Assembly (NCBI RefSeq): GCF_000011085.1
Contig: NC_006396.1
Coordinates: 1,302,001-1,366,000 of the forward strand
DNA from: Haloarcula marismortui ATCC 43049
GTDB lineage: Archaea; Halobacteriota; Halobacteria; Halobacteriales; Haloarculaceae
Direction of reading: 5' to 3'
DNA: 64,000 nucleotides
Made by a program: the position numbers and the translations under genes. Below are positions 36,106 through 46,608 of this stretch, piece by piece (within the stretch, counting starts at the first letter, position 1; every line of letters begins with the position of its first letter). The notes beneath the pieces are model-generated. The model saw only the letters and a program-made list of their open reading frames with translations, was not told the origin of the DNA and did not search any database.

Positions 36106-37193
36106 CTATCGAGGAATGGCGTGCTCCTGGTACGTGCTTTCTTCGGTTCACCGCGGACGACGACGCGGACGGACTTGTCCGGTTCAGCGTACGCCGACGG
36201 GACGTAGGCGAGGGCAATCGGTGCTCCCAGTGTCGGACTCATCGTTCCGCTGGTGATGTGGCCGATCGGCTCCCCGTCCGGCGTTGTCACGTCGTACCCG
36301 TGGCGCGGGACGCCGCGGTCGACAAGCTCGATGCCGATGAGCTTCTCTTCGGGACCGTCCGCGGCGACGCCCTCCAGTGCGTCCCGAGCGACGAACTCCG
36401 TATCGAGCTTAACTGTCCAGCCGATACCGGCCTCGTAGGGCGTTCTGGGCTCGTCAACCGGATGGAACTCCTGGCCGGAGAGCAGGAAGCCCATTTCCAA
36501 ACGGAGGGTGTCGCGCGCGCCGAGCCCACAGGGTTGACACTCCAGTGCGTCCCAGACCACCCCGGCGTCGTCGGGCGGACAGAGGATTTCAAAGCCCGGT
36601 TCGCCAGTGTAGCCCGTCCGGGCGATTAGCGAGTCCACGCCGGCGACAGCCCCGGCAGCCACCTCGAACCGAGACAGGGCAGTGAGCGAGACATCTGTCT
36701 CGGCCGACAGCAGGTCCGGCGCGTCAGGCCCTTGGACGGCAATCATCGCGTACTCCTCTGTCCGGTTCGTCACCGTCGCGTCAAGCCCACGCTCATCTCG
36801 CTCAGAGAGCCACCGCTCGGTCATCTCTCCGTCGTGCCCGGCGTTCGGGATAAACAGGAACTCATCGGCCGCGCCTTCCGGCAGTCGGTAGACAACGGTG
36901 TCGTCCAGCATAATCCCATCCTCATCTGTGATGGCCCCGTACTGGGCCTCGCCCGGGTCCAGCACGGTCACGTCGTTGGTGGTCAGCCGCTGTGTCAGCG
37001 TCGCCGCGTCCGGCCCGGCCACGGTTATCTGTCCCATGTGCGAAACGTCGAACTTCCCGGCTTCGCTCCGAACTGCCTCGTGTTCTATGCGGATCGACTC
37101 GAACTCGACCGGCATCTCCCACCCGCCGAAATCGGTGAACGAAGCGTCTGCTCGCTCGTGAATCGCAGAGAGCGGTGGTGCCCGCAGTGTCAT
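36102..37193 (-). CDS. gcvT: Glycine cleavage system T protein (aminomethyltransferase)
   Basis: Encodes 363 residues from the ATG at 37193 (MTLRAPPLS); an upstream in-frame option is rejected as non-homologous. Signature stretches are [27 protein letters not shown] and [13 protein letters not shown]. It releases ammonia and makes methylene-tetrahydrofolate (or the haloarchaeal equivalent). First gene of the gcv operon, directly overlapping gcvH. Confidence 0.95.
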   Translation of the reverse strand: MTLRAPPLSAIHERADASFTDFGGWEMPVEFESIRIEHEAVRSEAGKFDVSHMGQITVAGPDAATLTQRLTTNDVTVLDPGEAQYGAITDEDGIMLDDTVVYRLPEGAADEFLFIPNAGHDGEMTERWLSERDERGLDATVTNRTEEYAMIAVQGPDAPDLLSAETDVSLTALSRFEVAAGAVAGVDSLIARTGYTGEPGFEILCPPDDAGVVWDALECQPCGLGARDTLRLEMGFLLSGQEFHPVDEPRTPYEAGIGWTVKLDTEFVARDALEGVAADGPEEKLIGIELVDRGVPRHGYDVTTPDGEPIGHITSGTMSPTLGAPIALAYVPSAYAEPDKSVRVVVRGEPKKARTRSTPFLDR

Positions 37194-37339
37194 ACGCGGA
37201 CCTCTCGTCCCCCGTGGTCTTACCGTTTGGCCCTCCACCGCTTGCTGGCGTCTCATAAATCATATACGACGATATCAAATCGCTTACTGCGGTAGATAGG
37301 GCAACAAGACTGGGACCGAAAATACGCCGTCGGCCTTCG

Positions 37340-39136
37340 TTACTCGCTTTGCGCCAGCGGGAACACGAGCTCGACCCGTGTTTCGCCGTCGTGGTCTTCG
37401 TCGATCGTTACAGACCCGCCAAGGCGTCGGACAAGCCACGTAACCGCCCACAATCCGAGTCCACGGCTGTGTGCCACTGGCCCCTCGGTCTCCGAATCCA
37501 GGACGTCGCGTTCCATATCGGGGATAGCGGACCCATCGGTATCGACGCTGACTGTCACCTGACCCGCCGGCGTCTCTTCAGCTGTAAGCTTGACCGTCGG
37601 ATTGGGCAGATCGCTGTATTCCAGCGCGTTCTCGACAAGAATCTCAAGTATCAGGTCGATAGCCATCCTGTCGCCTGATACCTCCGCGTCAGTCGGCGCT
37701 ACCTCAATGGTTGCCCCGGAATGTTGTTCTGTGAGGTCGTCCCGGATATCAACGAGAGTCTGCTCGAGGTGGAGTGTCCCATTCCGGAGGTCGCGCTCGA
37801 TGGCCCGGTCGAACGTCCGTGCTCGCTCGGCCAGCGAATCAAGTTCTTTCGAGGCGTTTTCGATTCTGTCGATGTGTCCGCTAGCGGCGTCAACAGAGAA
37901 ATCGGACGAGCCGAGTTCTTCTTTGAGGAGTCTTGAATTACCCCGTATCACGGTCAGCTTGTTTCGGATGTTGTGCCGGAGAATCCGACTCATGACCATG
38001 AGCCGCTGCTCTCGCTCCTTGTCCTGCGTGATGTCGCGAACGATGCCTCGCAGTTTCGGCGTCCCGTCGCGAACCGTCTTTTCGGCCCGGAGTCGGAACC
38101 AGCGCTCGGTTTCGTCAGCGGTCTGACGGCGCGCCTCTAGTTCCATCGGTTCGCCGGTTTCACGACAGGTCTCGATAGCGTCGCGAACGGCCGCTCTATC
38201 GTTGGGATGGTACTGTTTGATAGCCTCTTCAAGCGTCGGATTGTACTCTGGCGTTCCGTAGAGGCGCTTCATGCCGGCAGTTCCCTCTATCAGACCCGTC
38301 TCCAGATCGAGCTCCCACCCGCCAACGTCGGCCAGGGTTTCGGTCCCGACGAGCCACTCCAGTTGTTCCTCCCGCTGTTTCAATCTCGTTGCGTCGTCCA
38401 GCCCAACGACGACGCGTTCGACAGTCCCATCGTCGCCCAGTATCGGCGCGGCATTGCTTGAAAGCCACCGCTCGCTCCCATCCTCGAGTTCTATCCAGTG
38501 CTCGAACCCAAACACCGGTTCACCCGATTCGAGTACCTGCGTAACCGGGTGTTCCGAGTCGGGGATTTCCGTCCCGTCTTTGTAGTATATGTTCCACTCC
38601 GGCTGGTCGTATCGTCTTCGAGTGATTTTCTCGCGTTCAAGACCGAGTAGCTCCTCGGCACGATCGTTAGCCAGCGAAATTCTTCCAGATCGTTCTACGA
38701 CGACGATGCCGACCGGACTGACCTCGAAGACCCGCTCAATGAGGGCCTGCTTTTCTCGCCGCCGCTTGCGCTGTGTGATATCCTCCGCCAGCCATAGTAC
38801 GCGCCCCACGTCGTCACCACCGACCGGCGTGACGCGCGCCTCGAAGTATCGCTCTCCATGATCGAGTGATAGTTGATACTCGATGTGCCGCTGTTCCCCT
38901 GTTTCCAAGACATCCTCGATAATCGTGTAGAACTGGTCAGCCTGTGCTGTAGAGAAGATATCCCAGAGGTCCGTTCCCAGCAGTGCTTCCGGGTCTTTGA
39001 AAAATAAGGCCCCGTTGTGGGCGTTGTGGATGACATCGACGAAGACGCCGTCGGCGTCTAGGACGATAGCCGGGTCTGAAATTATCTCACAAAGCCCGTT
39101 TAGCACGTCTTGATCGTGAAGAGATTCTTTACTCAT
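37340..39136 (-). CDS. PAS-domain histidine kinase with altered ATP-site motif
   Basis: Encodes 598 residues, no membrane segments. Three PAS domains (about 12-128, 132-258, 262-380) are followed by the HisKA helix with phospho-acceptor His in LRHNIRNK and a HATPase domain with N-box EILVENALEYSD. The G1 box reads DTDGSAIP; aligned with DxGxG of relatives (ADNGPGIP), the conserved Asp and the second Gly are replaced by Thr and Ala. G2 (RGLGLW) is largely intact. Reduced ATP binding is likely; it may be a weak or regulatory kinase. It stands alone, upstream of the NYN gene on the other strand. Confidence 0.87.
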   Translation of the reverse strand: MSKESLHDQDVLNGLCEIISDPAIVLDADGVFVDVIHNAHNGALFFKDPEALLGTDLWDIFSTAQADQFYTIIEDVLETGEQRHIEYQLSLDHGERYFEARVTPVGGDDVGRVLWLAEDITQRKRRREKQALIERVFEVSPVGIVVVERSGRISLANDRAEELLGLEREKITRRRYDQPEWNIYYKDGTEIPDSEHPVTQVLESGEPVFGFEHWIELEDGSERWLSSNAAPILGDDGTVERVVVGLDDATRLKQREEQLEWLVGTETLADVGGWELDLETGLIEGTAGMKRLYGTPEYNPTLEEAIKQYHPNDRAAVRDAIETCRETGEPMELEARRQTADETERWFRLRAEKTVRDGTPKLRGIVRDITQDKEREQRLMVMSRILRHNIRNKLTVIRGNSRLLKEELGSSDFSVDAASGHIDRIENASKELDSLAERARTFDRAIERDLRNGTLHLEQTLVDIRDDLTEQHSGATIEVAPTDAEVSGDRMAIDLILEILVENALEYSDLPNPTVKLTAEETPAGQVTVSVDTDGSAIPDMERDVLDSETEGPVAHSRGLGLWAVTWLVRRLGGSVTIDEDHDGETRVELVFPLAQSE

Positions 39137-39301
39137 GTGTCAATTTATACACACCTATTGCTGGCCGACTCCGCATGGAAATGTGTCCGTAGTGTGTGGG
39201 AGGAATCATCCTAAGTTTTGTGCCGTGTCATTCTATATAGCGGGAGGCGGTTTACGGATCGAAGCGGCACGCATAAGCGGGCCGGGCGGGGAAAGAGGCG
39301 C

Positions 39302-39748
39302 ATGAAGCTGCTCCGTCGGATATTCGAGGACAAAGACTCGCCCCAGCGCGTCGGACTGTTCGTCGATGGCCCAAATGTGCTCAGGTCTGAATTCGATGTC
39401 GATTTAGACGAGGTCCGAGATATCGCAGCTGAGTACGGTCCGCTGGCAGTCACCCGTCTCTACGTCGACCAGAACGCCTCGCCCGGACTCATTCAGGCCG
39501 CTGAAGCCCGCGGGTTCGAGGTTCGAACAACCAGCGGTGACGTTGATGTCCGACTCGCTGTTGACGCGACAAACGCCGCCGTTGCTGGACAGATAGACGT
39601 GCTGGCCGTCGCCTCGCGGGATACGGATTTCAAGCCGGCGCTGGAAGTGGCCGCACGGGAAGGGGTCAAGACGGTCGCCATCGCGCCGGGGGAGTACGGC
39701 CGCTCCGATGCGTTACGCAACGCGGCTGAAGACGCAGTGACGCTCTAA
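39302..39748 (+). CDS. NYN-domain (PIN-like) predicted ribonuclease
   Basis: Encodes 148 residues from the ATG at 39302. The NYN fold acidic residues are visible in VGLFVDGPNVLR (D23), DVDVRLAVD and SRDTDFKPALEVA. Archaeal members of this group are predicted RNA nucleases with unknown targets. No RNA-binding domain is fused. It precedes the TatD-like gene on the same strand by 53 bases. Confidence 0.88.
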   Translation: MKLLRRIFEDKDSPQRVGLFVDGPNVLRSEFDVDLDEVRDIAAEYGPLAVTRLYVDQNASPGLIQAAEARGFEVRTTSGDVDVRLAVDATNAAVAGQIDVLAVASRDTDFKPALEVAAREGVKTVAIAPGEYGRSDALRNAAEDAVTL

Positions 39749-39801
39749 TCTCCGACGCCCAGGACGCCAACTGTTTTTTCGGCCAGTGCTATTGAGCACG
39801 T

Positions 39802-40647
39802 ATGGACATCGACGACACGCCGGTACTGGACAACCACCTCCATCTCGACCCGGTCAACGGCCGGAACGTCGCGGCAGCCGAGGAGTTCGCGTCCCAGGGC
39901 GGAACACACCTGCTGGTGCTCAACAAGCCGTCCTGGCATCTTGTTGAGAAGGCCACTGACGAGGCGATCTTCCGGGAAGTGTTCGACCTGACTGTCGAGG
40001 CCGCCGCCACAGCGACCGAGGTGCTGGGCGGGCGCGCCTGGCCCGTCCTCGGCGTCCACCCGGCACTAATTTCGAAGCTCGTCGACGACGGCTACACGCC
40101 GCCGGAAGCGCGAGATATCATGCAGACCGGCCTCGACGTGGCGGCGGGGTACGTCGATAACGGCGATGCGCTCGCGATGAAGTCCGGCCGCCCGCACTAC
40201 GACGTGGACGACGCCGTCTGGGAGGCTTCGAACGAAGTGATGTGCCACGGGTTCGAACGCGCCGCCGACGTGGGCTGTGCGATACAGCTCCACACCGAGG
40301 GCGGCGAAGACTTCGAAGCAGTCGCTCGCTGGGCCGAAGACCGTGGCCTTGACCGCACGCAGGTCGTCAAACACTACTCCGGGGGCCGACTCCGCGGCCC
40401 GGTCAAATCGGTACTTGCAGATAAGGACGAACTGGAAATCGCGGTCGAGACCGACGACCCGTTCCTGATGGAGACCGATTACATCGACGACCCGGACCGC
40501 CCCGGCGCAGTACTTGGCCCGAAGACCGTGCCGCGGCGCGTCCGCTGGCTCCTCGAAAACGGGGACGAAGACGCGGTCAGAACAGCACACGTCGAGACAC
40601 CGAAGGCGGTGTACGGCATTGACACCGAAGCGACGCTGGAGCGGTGA
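39802..40647 (+). CDS. TatD-related metal-dependent hydrolase
   Basis: Encodes 281 residues of the amidohydrolase fold: metal-binding HLHLD near the N-terminus (H12, H14), QLHTEGG and KHYSGG in the middle, and a late ETDDPF acidic motif. TatD homologues are DNases or D-aminoacyl-type hydrolases; archaeal members in this branch are unproven. The pairing with a NYN nuclease suggests nucleic acid turnover, but this is inference. Confidence 0.85.
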   Translation: MDIDDTPVLDNHLHLDPVNGRNVAAAEEFASQGGTHLLVLNKPSWHLVEKATDEAIFREVFDLTVEAAATATEVLGGRAWPVLGVHPALISKLVDDGYTPPEARDIMQTGLDVAAGYVDNGDALAMKSGRPHYDVDDAVWEASNEVMCHGFERAADVGCAIQLHTEGGEDFEAVARWAEDRGLDRTQVVKHYSGGRLRGPVKSVLADKDELEIAVETDDPFLMETDYIDDPDRPGAVLGPKTVPRRVRWLLENGDEDAVRTAHVETPKAVYGIDTEATLER

Positions 40648-40677
40648 GTGGCGACAGCGAAGGGCGACTGATGGCGG

Positions 40678-41577
40678 TTATCCGAACTTGCCGGTGATGT
40701 AGTCCTCGACGCGCTGGCTCTCGGGGTTCTCGAAAATCTTGTCAGTATCGTCGAACTCGACGAGCTCGCCGCCAGTGAGGAAGACAGCCGTCTTGTCGGA
40801 GATGCGAGCCGCCTGCTGCATATTGTGGGTGACGATGACGACCGTGAACTCCTCTGCCAACTCCTCGATGAGGTCCTCGATCTTCGAGGTGGCGATCGGG
40901 TCAAGCGCCGACGCCGGCTCGTCCATCAGAATCACGTCTGGGTCGACGGCAATAGCGCGGGCGATGCAGAGCCGCTGTTGCTGACCACCTGAGAGGTCGA
41001 GTGCGCTCTTGTCCAGTTGGTCTTTGACTTCGTCCCACAGTGCGGCGCGCTTGAGTGCCGTCTCGACTTTCTCGTCGATGTTCTCCGTCTGGTCCTGAAT
41101 CCGGAGGCCGTAGGCGACGTTGTCGTAGATACTCTTGGGGAAGGGGTTCGGGTGCTGGAACACCATTCCAATGCGTCGCCGCAGCGCCACCGGGTCCACG
41201 TCAGCGTCGTAGACGTTTTTCCCCTCGAAGTGGAGGTCCCCTTCGACCCGTGCCGCGTCGATGAGGTCGTTCATGCGGTTGATACACCGCAGGAACGTGG
41301 ACTTGCCACAGCCGGAGGGGCCGATCATGGCGGTCACCTGTTTTTCAGGGATGGCCAGATCGATGCTCTGGAGCGCTTGCGTCTCGCCGTAGAACACGTT
41401 CAGGTCACTGGATTCGATGACTGGTTTCCCCGTCTCGGCCGCGGTCGAGTCGGTTCCCTCCACGTCGATCGACTGTTCGATGAGAGGGTCGCCGGACGGG
41501 TCGGGTGACGACGCGGCCGTTTCAGTGGTCGGTGTGGGCTCGGTACTGTCGTTGCTCGTCATCTCGTTCTCTGTCAT
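40678..41577 (-). CDS. pstB: Phosphate ABC transporter ATP-binding protein
   Basis: Encodes 299 residues. An acidic N-terminal extension (1-52) precedes the ABC domain: Walker [10 protein letters not shown] (86-94), Q-loop [14 protein letters not shown], signature LSGGQQQR, Walker B VILMDEP, and switch His in THNMQQA. It energises phosphate import with PstA and PstC at the inner membrane face. It lies three bases beyond pstA and is the last gene of the pstSCAB operon. Confidence 0.97.
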   Translation of the reverse strand: MTENEMTSNDSTEPTPTTETAASSPDPSGDPLIEQSIDVEGTDSTAAETGKPVIESSDLNVFYGETQALQSIDLAIPEKQVTAMIGPSGCGKSTFLRCINRMNDLIDAARVEGDLHFEGKNVYDADVDPVALRRRIGMVFQHPNPFPKSIYDNVAYGLRIQDQTENIDEKVETALKRAALWDEVKDQLDKSALDLSGGQQQRLCIARAIAVDPDVILMDEPASALDPIATSKIEDLIEELAEEFTVVIVTHNMQQAARISDKTAVFLTGGELVEFDDTDKIFENPESQRVEDYITGKFG

Positions 41578-41580
41578 GAA

Positions 41581-43281
41581 TTATCCTGTTCGCTGATACC
41601 GGTTCCGGATGACAATCGCTGTCGCGTTCATCACCAGCAACACTGCAAGCAGTGTAATCACGCCGGCCGCCAGCACGCCGTGGCGGAACGCCGGGTCCAG
41701 TTCCGACGACCACGAGAAGATCTGGCGGGGCATCATACTCGCCACATCGAAGAAGCTGTTCGGCGCGAGCCGGACCGACGCCGCCGCCCCAATCATCAGC
41801 AGTGGGGCCGTCTCGCCGATAGCCCGACCCAGCGCCAGTATCGTTCCGGTCAGAATGCCCGGCAGGGCTTCGGGAAGGACGACCTGTCGGATCGTCTGCC
41901 AGCGGGTGGCACCCATTCCATAGGACGCCTGCCGGAACGAGTCGGGGACAGACCGGATCGCCTCCTGCGCGGAGATGATCACGATAGGGAGTATCAACAG
42001 GCCGACTGCGAGGCCGGCGACGATGACGGACCCCTGGGGCCACTGGAGAACCCGGATGAAAAGCGCCAGTCCGAGCAGGCCGTATACGACCGACGGGACG
42101 CCGGCGAGGTTTCCGATGTTGATCTCGATGAGCGTGACGAACTTCCCCATCAGTCCCTGCGAGGGGGCGTACTCCTCAAGATAGATCGCCGCCCCGACGC
42201 CGACCGGGAAGGTAGTGAGCACAATCACGATAATCATCATCACTGAGCCGACCATCGAAGGGTAGATACCGGCATCAGCAGCGGTCCGTGAGGTCGCGCT
42301 CGTCAGGAAGCCCCAGTCGAGCCATGGGTTCGGTCCGGCAAACCCGAGCGCACTGGTGGCGACGGCCCCAGCGGCCACACCCAGCACGGCGACGACCGGG
42401 AAGGCGAGTCCGCGGACGCCCTCGCCACGGCGAATCACGCCTTCGACGTAGACCCCAAGCGGGAGCGCGGCGAAGGTGACCAGAAGTAGCCACACCTCAG
42501 TCCCGATCCCGAGTAGCGGCCCAGCGACGGGGCCCAACACCGCGACCGCCGTCGTCATCCCGACGACGGCCAGACCGTCACGCCGCGACTCGCGTCGCTG
42601 TTCGACGAACCAGCCTGCGGCACCAGCGATTGGAAGCACGAGCGTCAGGAGCAACATGACCCAGTCTGTGGGCACGAACGGGAGCATCATGATCGCCTCC
42701 CGGAGGCTGATCACGCGGTAGTACAGCCCGAAATCGAGACCGAGCGCCGCGGCGGCGTCGGTAACGAACGAATTGAACCAGATAGGTGGCAGACCGAACA
42801 CGGTGATGACCGGAGCGAGGAACACGACACCAAGCCGTTCGAGCGCCGCCTTCGGTCGCAGTCGGCCGTGGGCGACAATCAGACCGGCGGCCACGGCCAG
42901 CGAAATGAGAAGGGCGAACCACCCAAGCACGGAGATAAGTTCGATGAACAGCACCGCAAATCCGCCGGTAAGCAGGAGTCCAACGACCGGGAGTCCGCTG
43001 GTGACATAGGCAACCTCGCCGGCCGGTTCGTCGAGTCGATAGTAGTAGACAGCCAGTGCGGCCAGCGGCACCACCACGGTGGCGGCGTAGGTCGCCAGCC
43101 AGCCCGCGTCGGCCGAAAAGGGCCGGAACGCGTCGTTGGCGACGAACAGCAGGAGAATCAGGACAGAGACGAGTCCGAACGCGGTCGCCGCGAGACAGGT
43201 CGCCTCAAAGGCACGCCCACGCAGATGGTTGACATCGCTGTTCTCCCCGTGCCAGCCTGTTTCAGGTTTTCGTGTTGCCAT
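41581..43281 (-). CDS. pstA: Phosphate ABC transporter permease, long PstA
   Basis: Encodes 566 residues, about twice the bacterial length. The C-terminal half (about 300-566) is the standard PstA permease with the EAA-loop region GRAIGETAPLLMIGA. The N-terminal half adds roughly eight hydrophobic helices without a known domain. Similar elongated PstA proteins occur in haloarchaea. With PstC it forms the channel of the high-affinity phosphate importer. It follows pstC by 19 bases and precedes pstB by three. Confidence 0.93.
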   Translation of the reverse strand: MATRKPETGWHGENSDVNHLRGRAFEATCLAATAFGLVSVLILLLFVANDAFRPFSADAGWLATYAATVVVPLAALAVYYYRLDEPAGEVAYVTSGLPVVGLLLTGGFAVLFIELISVLGWFALLISLAVAAGLIVAHGRLRPKAALERLGVVFLAPVITVFGLPPIWFNSFVTDAAAALGLDFGLYYRVISLREAIMMLPFVPTDWVMLLLTLVLPIAGAAGWFVEQRRESRRDGLAVVGMTTAVAVLGPVAGPLLGIGTEVWLLLVTFAALPLGVYVEGVIRRGEGVRGLAFPVVAVLGVAAGAVATSALGFAGPNPWLDWGFLTSATSRTAADAGIYPSMVGSVMMIIVIVLTTFPVGVGAAIYLEEYAPSQGLMGKFVTLIEINIGNLAGVPSVVYGLLGLALFIRVLQWPQGSVIVAGLAVGLLILPIVIISAQEAIRSVPDSFRQASYGMGATRWQTIRQVVLPEALPGILTGTILALGRAIGETAPLLMIGAAASVRLAPNSFFDVASMMPRQIFSWSSELDPAFRHGVLAAGVITLLAVLLVMNATAIVIRNRYQRTG

Positions 43282-43300
43282 CAGTTCAGTCCCCCAGTGT

Positions 43301-44233
43301 TCATTCGTACTCCTCCCGGTAGCGCGCCGCGATTCGGTTGCTCAACAGGTTCAACAGGAACGTGATGACGAACAGCGTCAGGCCGATAGCGAAGAGACTG
43401 GTAAAGCCCAGTTGACTGACGCTGTCGGCGCTGTTGATCTGGACCATCGCTGCCGTCATCGGCTGGTACCCCTGAAAGAGGTTTGCCAGTGGGTCCGAGA
43501 GGTTCAGCATCCGTGGCCGACTGCCGGCCGCGACAACGACAATCATCGTCTCGCCGATAGCCCGCGACAGAGCGAGAATGAACGAGGAGAAGATGCCCGA
43601 GGCCGCCGCGGGGACGACGACGCCGGTGGTCACCTCGAATTTCGTCGCGCCCATCCCGTAGCCGGCCTGTCGTAGTGAGTCCGGGACGGCGCTCATCGCG
43701 TCCTCGCTCAGACTGGAGACCATCGGGATAATCATGATGCCGACCATGATGGAGGCGCTGAGGATATTGAACGTGTTGACCGGGAGCCCGATGGTTTGGA
43801 GGAACGGCGTCACGTATACGAGCGCAAAGATACCGTAGACGACCGTCGGGATACCAGCCAAGATTTCCAGCCCCGGCTTCAGAACCGAGCGCATCTGGTC
43901 GCTGGCGTACTCGCTGAGGTAGATCGCGGCCGCGACGCCCGTCGGGAGCGCGATGACGGCAGAGATTACCGTCACCAGCAGTGTGCCGCTCAACAGCGGG
44001 AGCAACCCATAGACGTTCCGGCTGATGAGAAACTCCGTTCCGGTGAAGAAGTCGACCGGGTTCACCAGCGTAAAGAACGTGACCGCGTCGCGTGCGAGCA
44101 ACACGACGATGCTGACGGTGACGAGAATCGACGCGGCAGCACACAGGAGCAGGACGTATCGATACATCCGCTCGCGTGCTGCGCGTCCGCTCGGTCTGGA
44201 CGTAATATCCGGCCCGGGCGTCTCGGTGCTCAT
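43301..44233 (-). CDS. pstC: Phosphate ABC transporter permease PstC
   Basis: Encodes 310 residues with six membrane helices and the EAA-loop stretch SRAIGETMIVVVAAGS. The N-terminus is short and cytoplasmic (MSTETPGPD). It pairs with PstA. It sits between pstS (51 bases upstream) and pstA in the same operon. Confidence 0.95.
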   Translation of the reverse strand: MSTETPGPDITSRPSGRAARERMYRYVLLLCAAASILVTVSIVVLLARDAVTFFTLVNPVDFFTGTEFLISRNVYGLLPLLSGTLLVTVISAVIALPTGVAAAIYLSEYASDQMRSVLKPGLEILAGIPTVVYGIFALVYVTPFLQTIGLPVNTFNILSASIMVGIMIIPMVSSLSEDAMSAVPDSLRQAGYGMGATKFEVTTGVVVPAAASGIFSSFILALSRAIGETMIVVVAAGSRPRMLNLSDPLANLFQGYQPMTAAMVQINSADSVSQLGFTSLFAIGLTLFVITFLLNLLSNRIAARYREEYE

Positions 44234-44284
44234 TGTGTTGTCTCCAATAATGTGCTCATGTGAGTAAGCCGACTCTATACTGTG

Positions 44285-45298
44285 TTAGCCAGCAACCTCG
44301 TCCAGCTTTTCGAGGTTTTCATCGCGCTGCTCGGCGCTCGAAGGCACGTACCCGATCTCCTGAACGATATCGGTTTCAGCCTGTTCGAGGTAGAACCGAA
44401 TGAACTCGTAGACCGCCTCGTTCTGCAGGGATGACTCGGACGCATAGATGAACAGCGGCCGGGCCAGCGGGTACGAGCCGTCCTTGGCGTTTGCCAGGCT
44501 CGGGGCGGTGCATTCGCCGTCCTCCTCGGCCTTGACTTCGACGGCTTTCACCGCTTCGGAGTTTGAGTTGTAGTACGCGAACCCGAAGTATCCGATGCCG
44601 CCCTCGTTGTCACGAATTCCCTGAACAATAGTCTCGTCCTCCTCGGTCGGCTGGTACTCGGTCGTGTGTTCGGTGTCCTCACCGACGACGTTCTCGTTGA
44701 AGTAGTCAAACGTCCCAGAGGTCGACGCCGGACCGTAGCGTTCGATCTCCATGTCGGGCCACTCGTCACGCACGTCCGACCAGTTCGTGACATCCGATTC
44801 ATCGCTCCATATCTGGCGCAGTTCGTCGAAGGTCAGGCAGTCGACCCAGTCGGCATCGTTGTTGACCGCGACAGTCAGAGCGTCGCCCGCGATCTCGAAC
44901 TCAACTGGCTCGACATTGTTGCCAGAACACTGCTCTATCTCGGCGTCCGTGATAGGACGGGAGGCCCCGTTAATATCGGAGTCCCCGGGACAGAACCAGT
45001 TCTCGAAACCGCCGCCGCTCCCCGTGGAGTCGACGGTGACGTTGACGTTTCCATGCTCCGCCATGAACTCCTCGGCCATCGCGTCGGAGATGGGGAACAC
45101 GGTACTGCTGCCCTTGATAATGACCTGCCCCGAGAGCCCGTCGGAATCGCTACTGTCAGACCCACTGCCATCGGAGCCACTGCCGTCGCCACTGTTCGTA
45201 TTCTGGACACAGCCAGCCAGCGCCAGTGTCCCGATTGCACCAGAACTTGTCAAAAAACGACGGCGAGAGATACCACCGCTCGGTGAATCTGTCATCAT
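44285..45298 (-). CDS. pstS: Phosphate-binding lipoprotein PstS
   Basis: Encodes 337 residues. The signal combines a twin-arginine-like SRRRFLTSS (11-19) with a lipobox LALAGC (C30), so it is probably Tat-exported and lipid-anchored, as usual in haloarchaea. A Ser/Gly/Asp linker (33-55) precedes the binding domain: GSSTVFPISDAMAEEF, DSTGSGGGFENWF and ISRPITDAEIEQ bind phosphate. First gene of pstSCAB. The upstream AT-rich region is shared with divergent phoU. Confidence 0.96.
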   Translation of the reverse strand: MMTDSPSGGISRRRFLTSSGAIGTLALAGCVQNTNSGDGSGSDGSGSDSSDSDGLSGQVIIKGSSTVFPISDAMAEEFMAEHGNVNVTVDSTGSGGGFENWFCPGDSDINGASRPITDAEIEQCSGNNVEPVEFEIAGDALTVAVNNDADWVDCLTFDELRQIWSDESDVTNWSDVRDEWPDMEIERYGPASTSGTFDYFNENVVGEDTEHTTEYQPTEEDETIVQGIRDNEGGIGYFGFAYYNSNSEAVKAVEVKAEEDGECTAPSLANAKDGSYPLARPLFIYASESSLQNEAVYEFIRFYLEQAETDIVQEIGYVPSSAEQRDENLEKLDEVAG

Positions 45299-45605
45299 CA
45301 GATTGGAGATGAAGAGCGGATAAGTACCCTACTATTAGCCCTATATCCAGATATAAACACTATATATTACTATATACCATTATGTGGCGCTACCGTCTTA
45401 CACCGCAAAAACGACGTAAAAGCTGTCTAAAGCCGATTGAGCCCCGATCAAGGCAACAATTCATCGGGATGATGTTGTTAGCAGACCACTTGGCTTAGCG
45501 CCCGCATCACGTGTCGTGATTCCATGACAGCGCAAGTCAGAGTTTTGACCGTTGATATATAGTCTCAGTATATTTTATAAATCTGCAGCGCGTATTCAAA
45601 GTACT
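45299..45605. promoter_or_regulatory. Divergent promoter region of pstSCAB and phoU
   Basis: About 307 bases without a gene. TATA candidates for pstS lie at about 45340-45357 (GTTTATATC and GATATAGG on the minus strand). TTTTATAA (45573-45580) is 26-33 bases before the phoU ATG, giving a leaderless message. The stretch 45350-45400 has several TATA-type repeats (ATATATTACTATATA) which could bind a phosphate-responsive regulator. No perfect long palindrome was seen. Confidence 0.55.
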
Positions 45606-46604
45606 ATGGAGACGCGCAAAGTACAGCTGACGGGCGGGTCCACGTATACTGTCTCGTTACCGAAGGAGTGGGCAACAGAGAACGGCGTCGAAAGCGGCAG
45701 TGTCGTCGAGTTTTATGCCGAAGACGACCTGCTACTGGTCTCACCACAGCACGGCGACGACCACGTCGAGGGAACGCTGGACGTGACTGGCCTCGAAAAC
45801 AGGCACGAACTCACGCGGGCGGTGATGACGATGTACGTTAGCGGCTTCGATATCATCCGACTGGAAGCCGCCCGGATAACAGCCGAACAGCGGCGTATCA
45901 TCCGCGATGCGACACAGGGACTGGTCGGTCTAGAGATGATCGAGGAGACGGCCGACCGGGTCGTCCTGCAGGACCTGCTCGATTCGTCGGAACTGTCCGT
46001 GCTTAATGCTATTACACGTATGCGGCTAGTCTCGTTGACGATGCTCTCAGACGCCGTCGAGGCGCTCATCGAGGATGACAATGACCTTGCGGCGGACGTG
46101 ATACAGCGCGACGACGACGTGGACCGCCTCTGGTACATGGTCTCCCGAGTGTTCCGAACCGTCCTTCGCAATCCGACGGCTGCCAACGAGATCGGCTTCC
46201 CACGTGAGACAGTGTTCGATTACCAGTCCAGCGCCCGTCAGCTGGAGCGTATCGCTGACCACGCGACCAAGATTGCCAGCCTCTCTCAGGAGATCGGTGA
46301 AATCACCGGCGAGACTGCTGACCTTCTCGATCAACTGGAGACTGAGGCCATTGCTGTCCCCGAAACCGCGATGGATGCGCTGTTAGCTGACGACAACGAC
46401 GAGGCCGTCGAACTGGCAAACGAGGCTCGCTCTCGTATTCCCGAAGTCGACGAAACCGCCCGCGAGGTCGATGGAAAGGTCAGAGAGCTAGACCCACAGA
46501 GCGCACAGTTGCTTGGCCGCGTGGTCGACTCGCTGTCCCGGACCGCCGACTACGGCGGCAATATCGCCGAAAGCGCCCTCCAGAAGGCCGCCCCACGTCC
46601 ATAG
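45606..46604 (+). CDS. phoU: Phosphate uptake regulator, PhoU family with AbrB-like N-terminus
   Basis: Encodes 332 residues from the ATG at 45606, placed by a TATA box at 45573-45580. Residues 1-46 (METRKVQLTGGSTYTVSLPKEW) form a SpoVT/AbrB-like DNA-binding domain; the rest (about 90-330) is the helical PhoU double repeat with FPRETVFDYQSSARQLERIADH. This combination is known in archaea. It likely represses or tunes the divergent pst operon according to phosphate supply. Confidence 0.92.
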   Translation: METRKVQLTGGSTYTVSLPKEWATENGVESGSVVEFYAEDDLLLVSPQHGDDHVEGTLDVTGLENRHELTRAVMTMYVSGFDIIRLEAARITAEQRRIIRDATQGLVGLEMIEETADRVVLQDLLDSSELSVLNAITRMRLVSLTMLSDAVEALIEDDNDLAADVIQRDDDVDRLWYMVSRVFRTVLRNPTAANEIGFPRETVFDYQSSARQLERIADHATKIASLSQEIGEITGETADLLDQLETEAIAVPETAMDALLADDNDEAVELANEARSRIPEVDETAREVDGKVRELDPQSAQLLGRVVDSLSRTADYGGNIAESALQKAAPRP

Positions 46605-46608
46605 CCGA

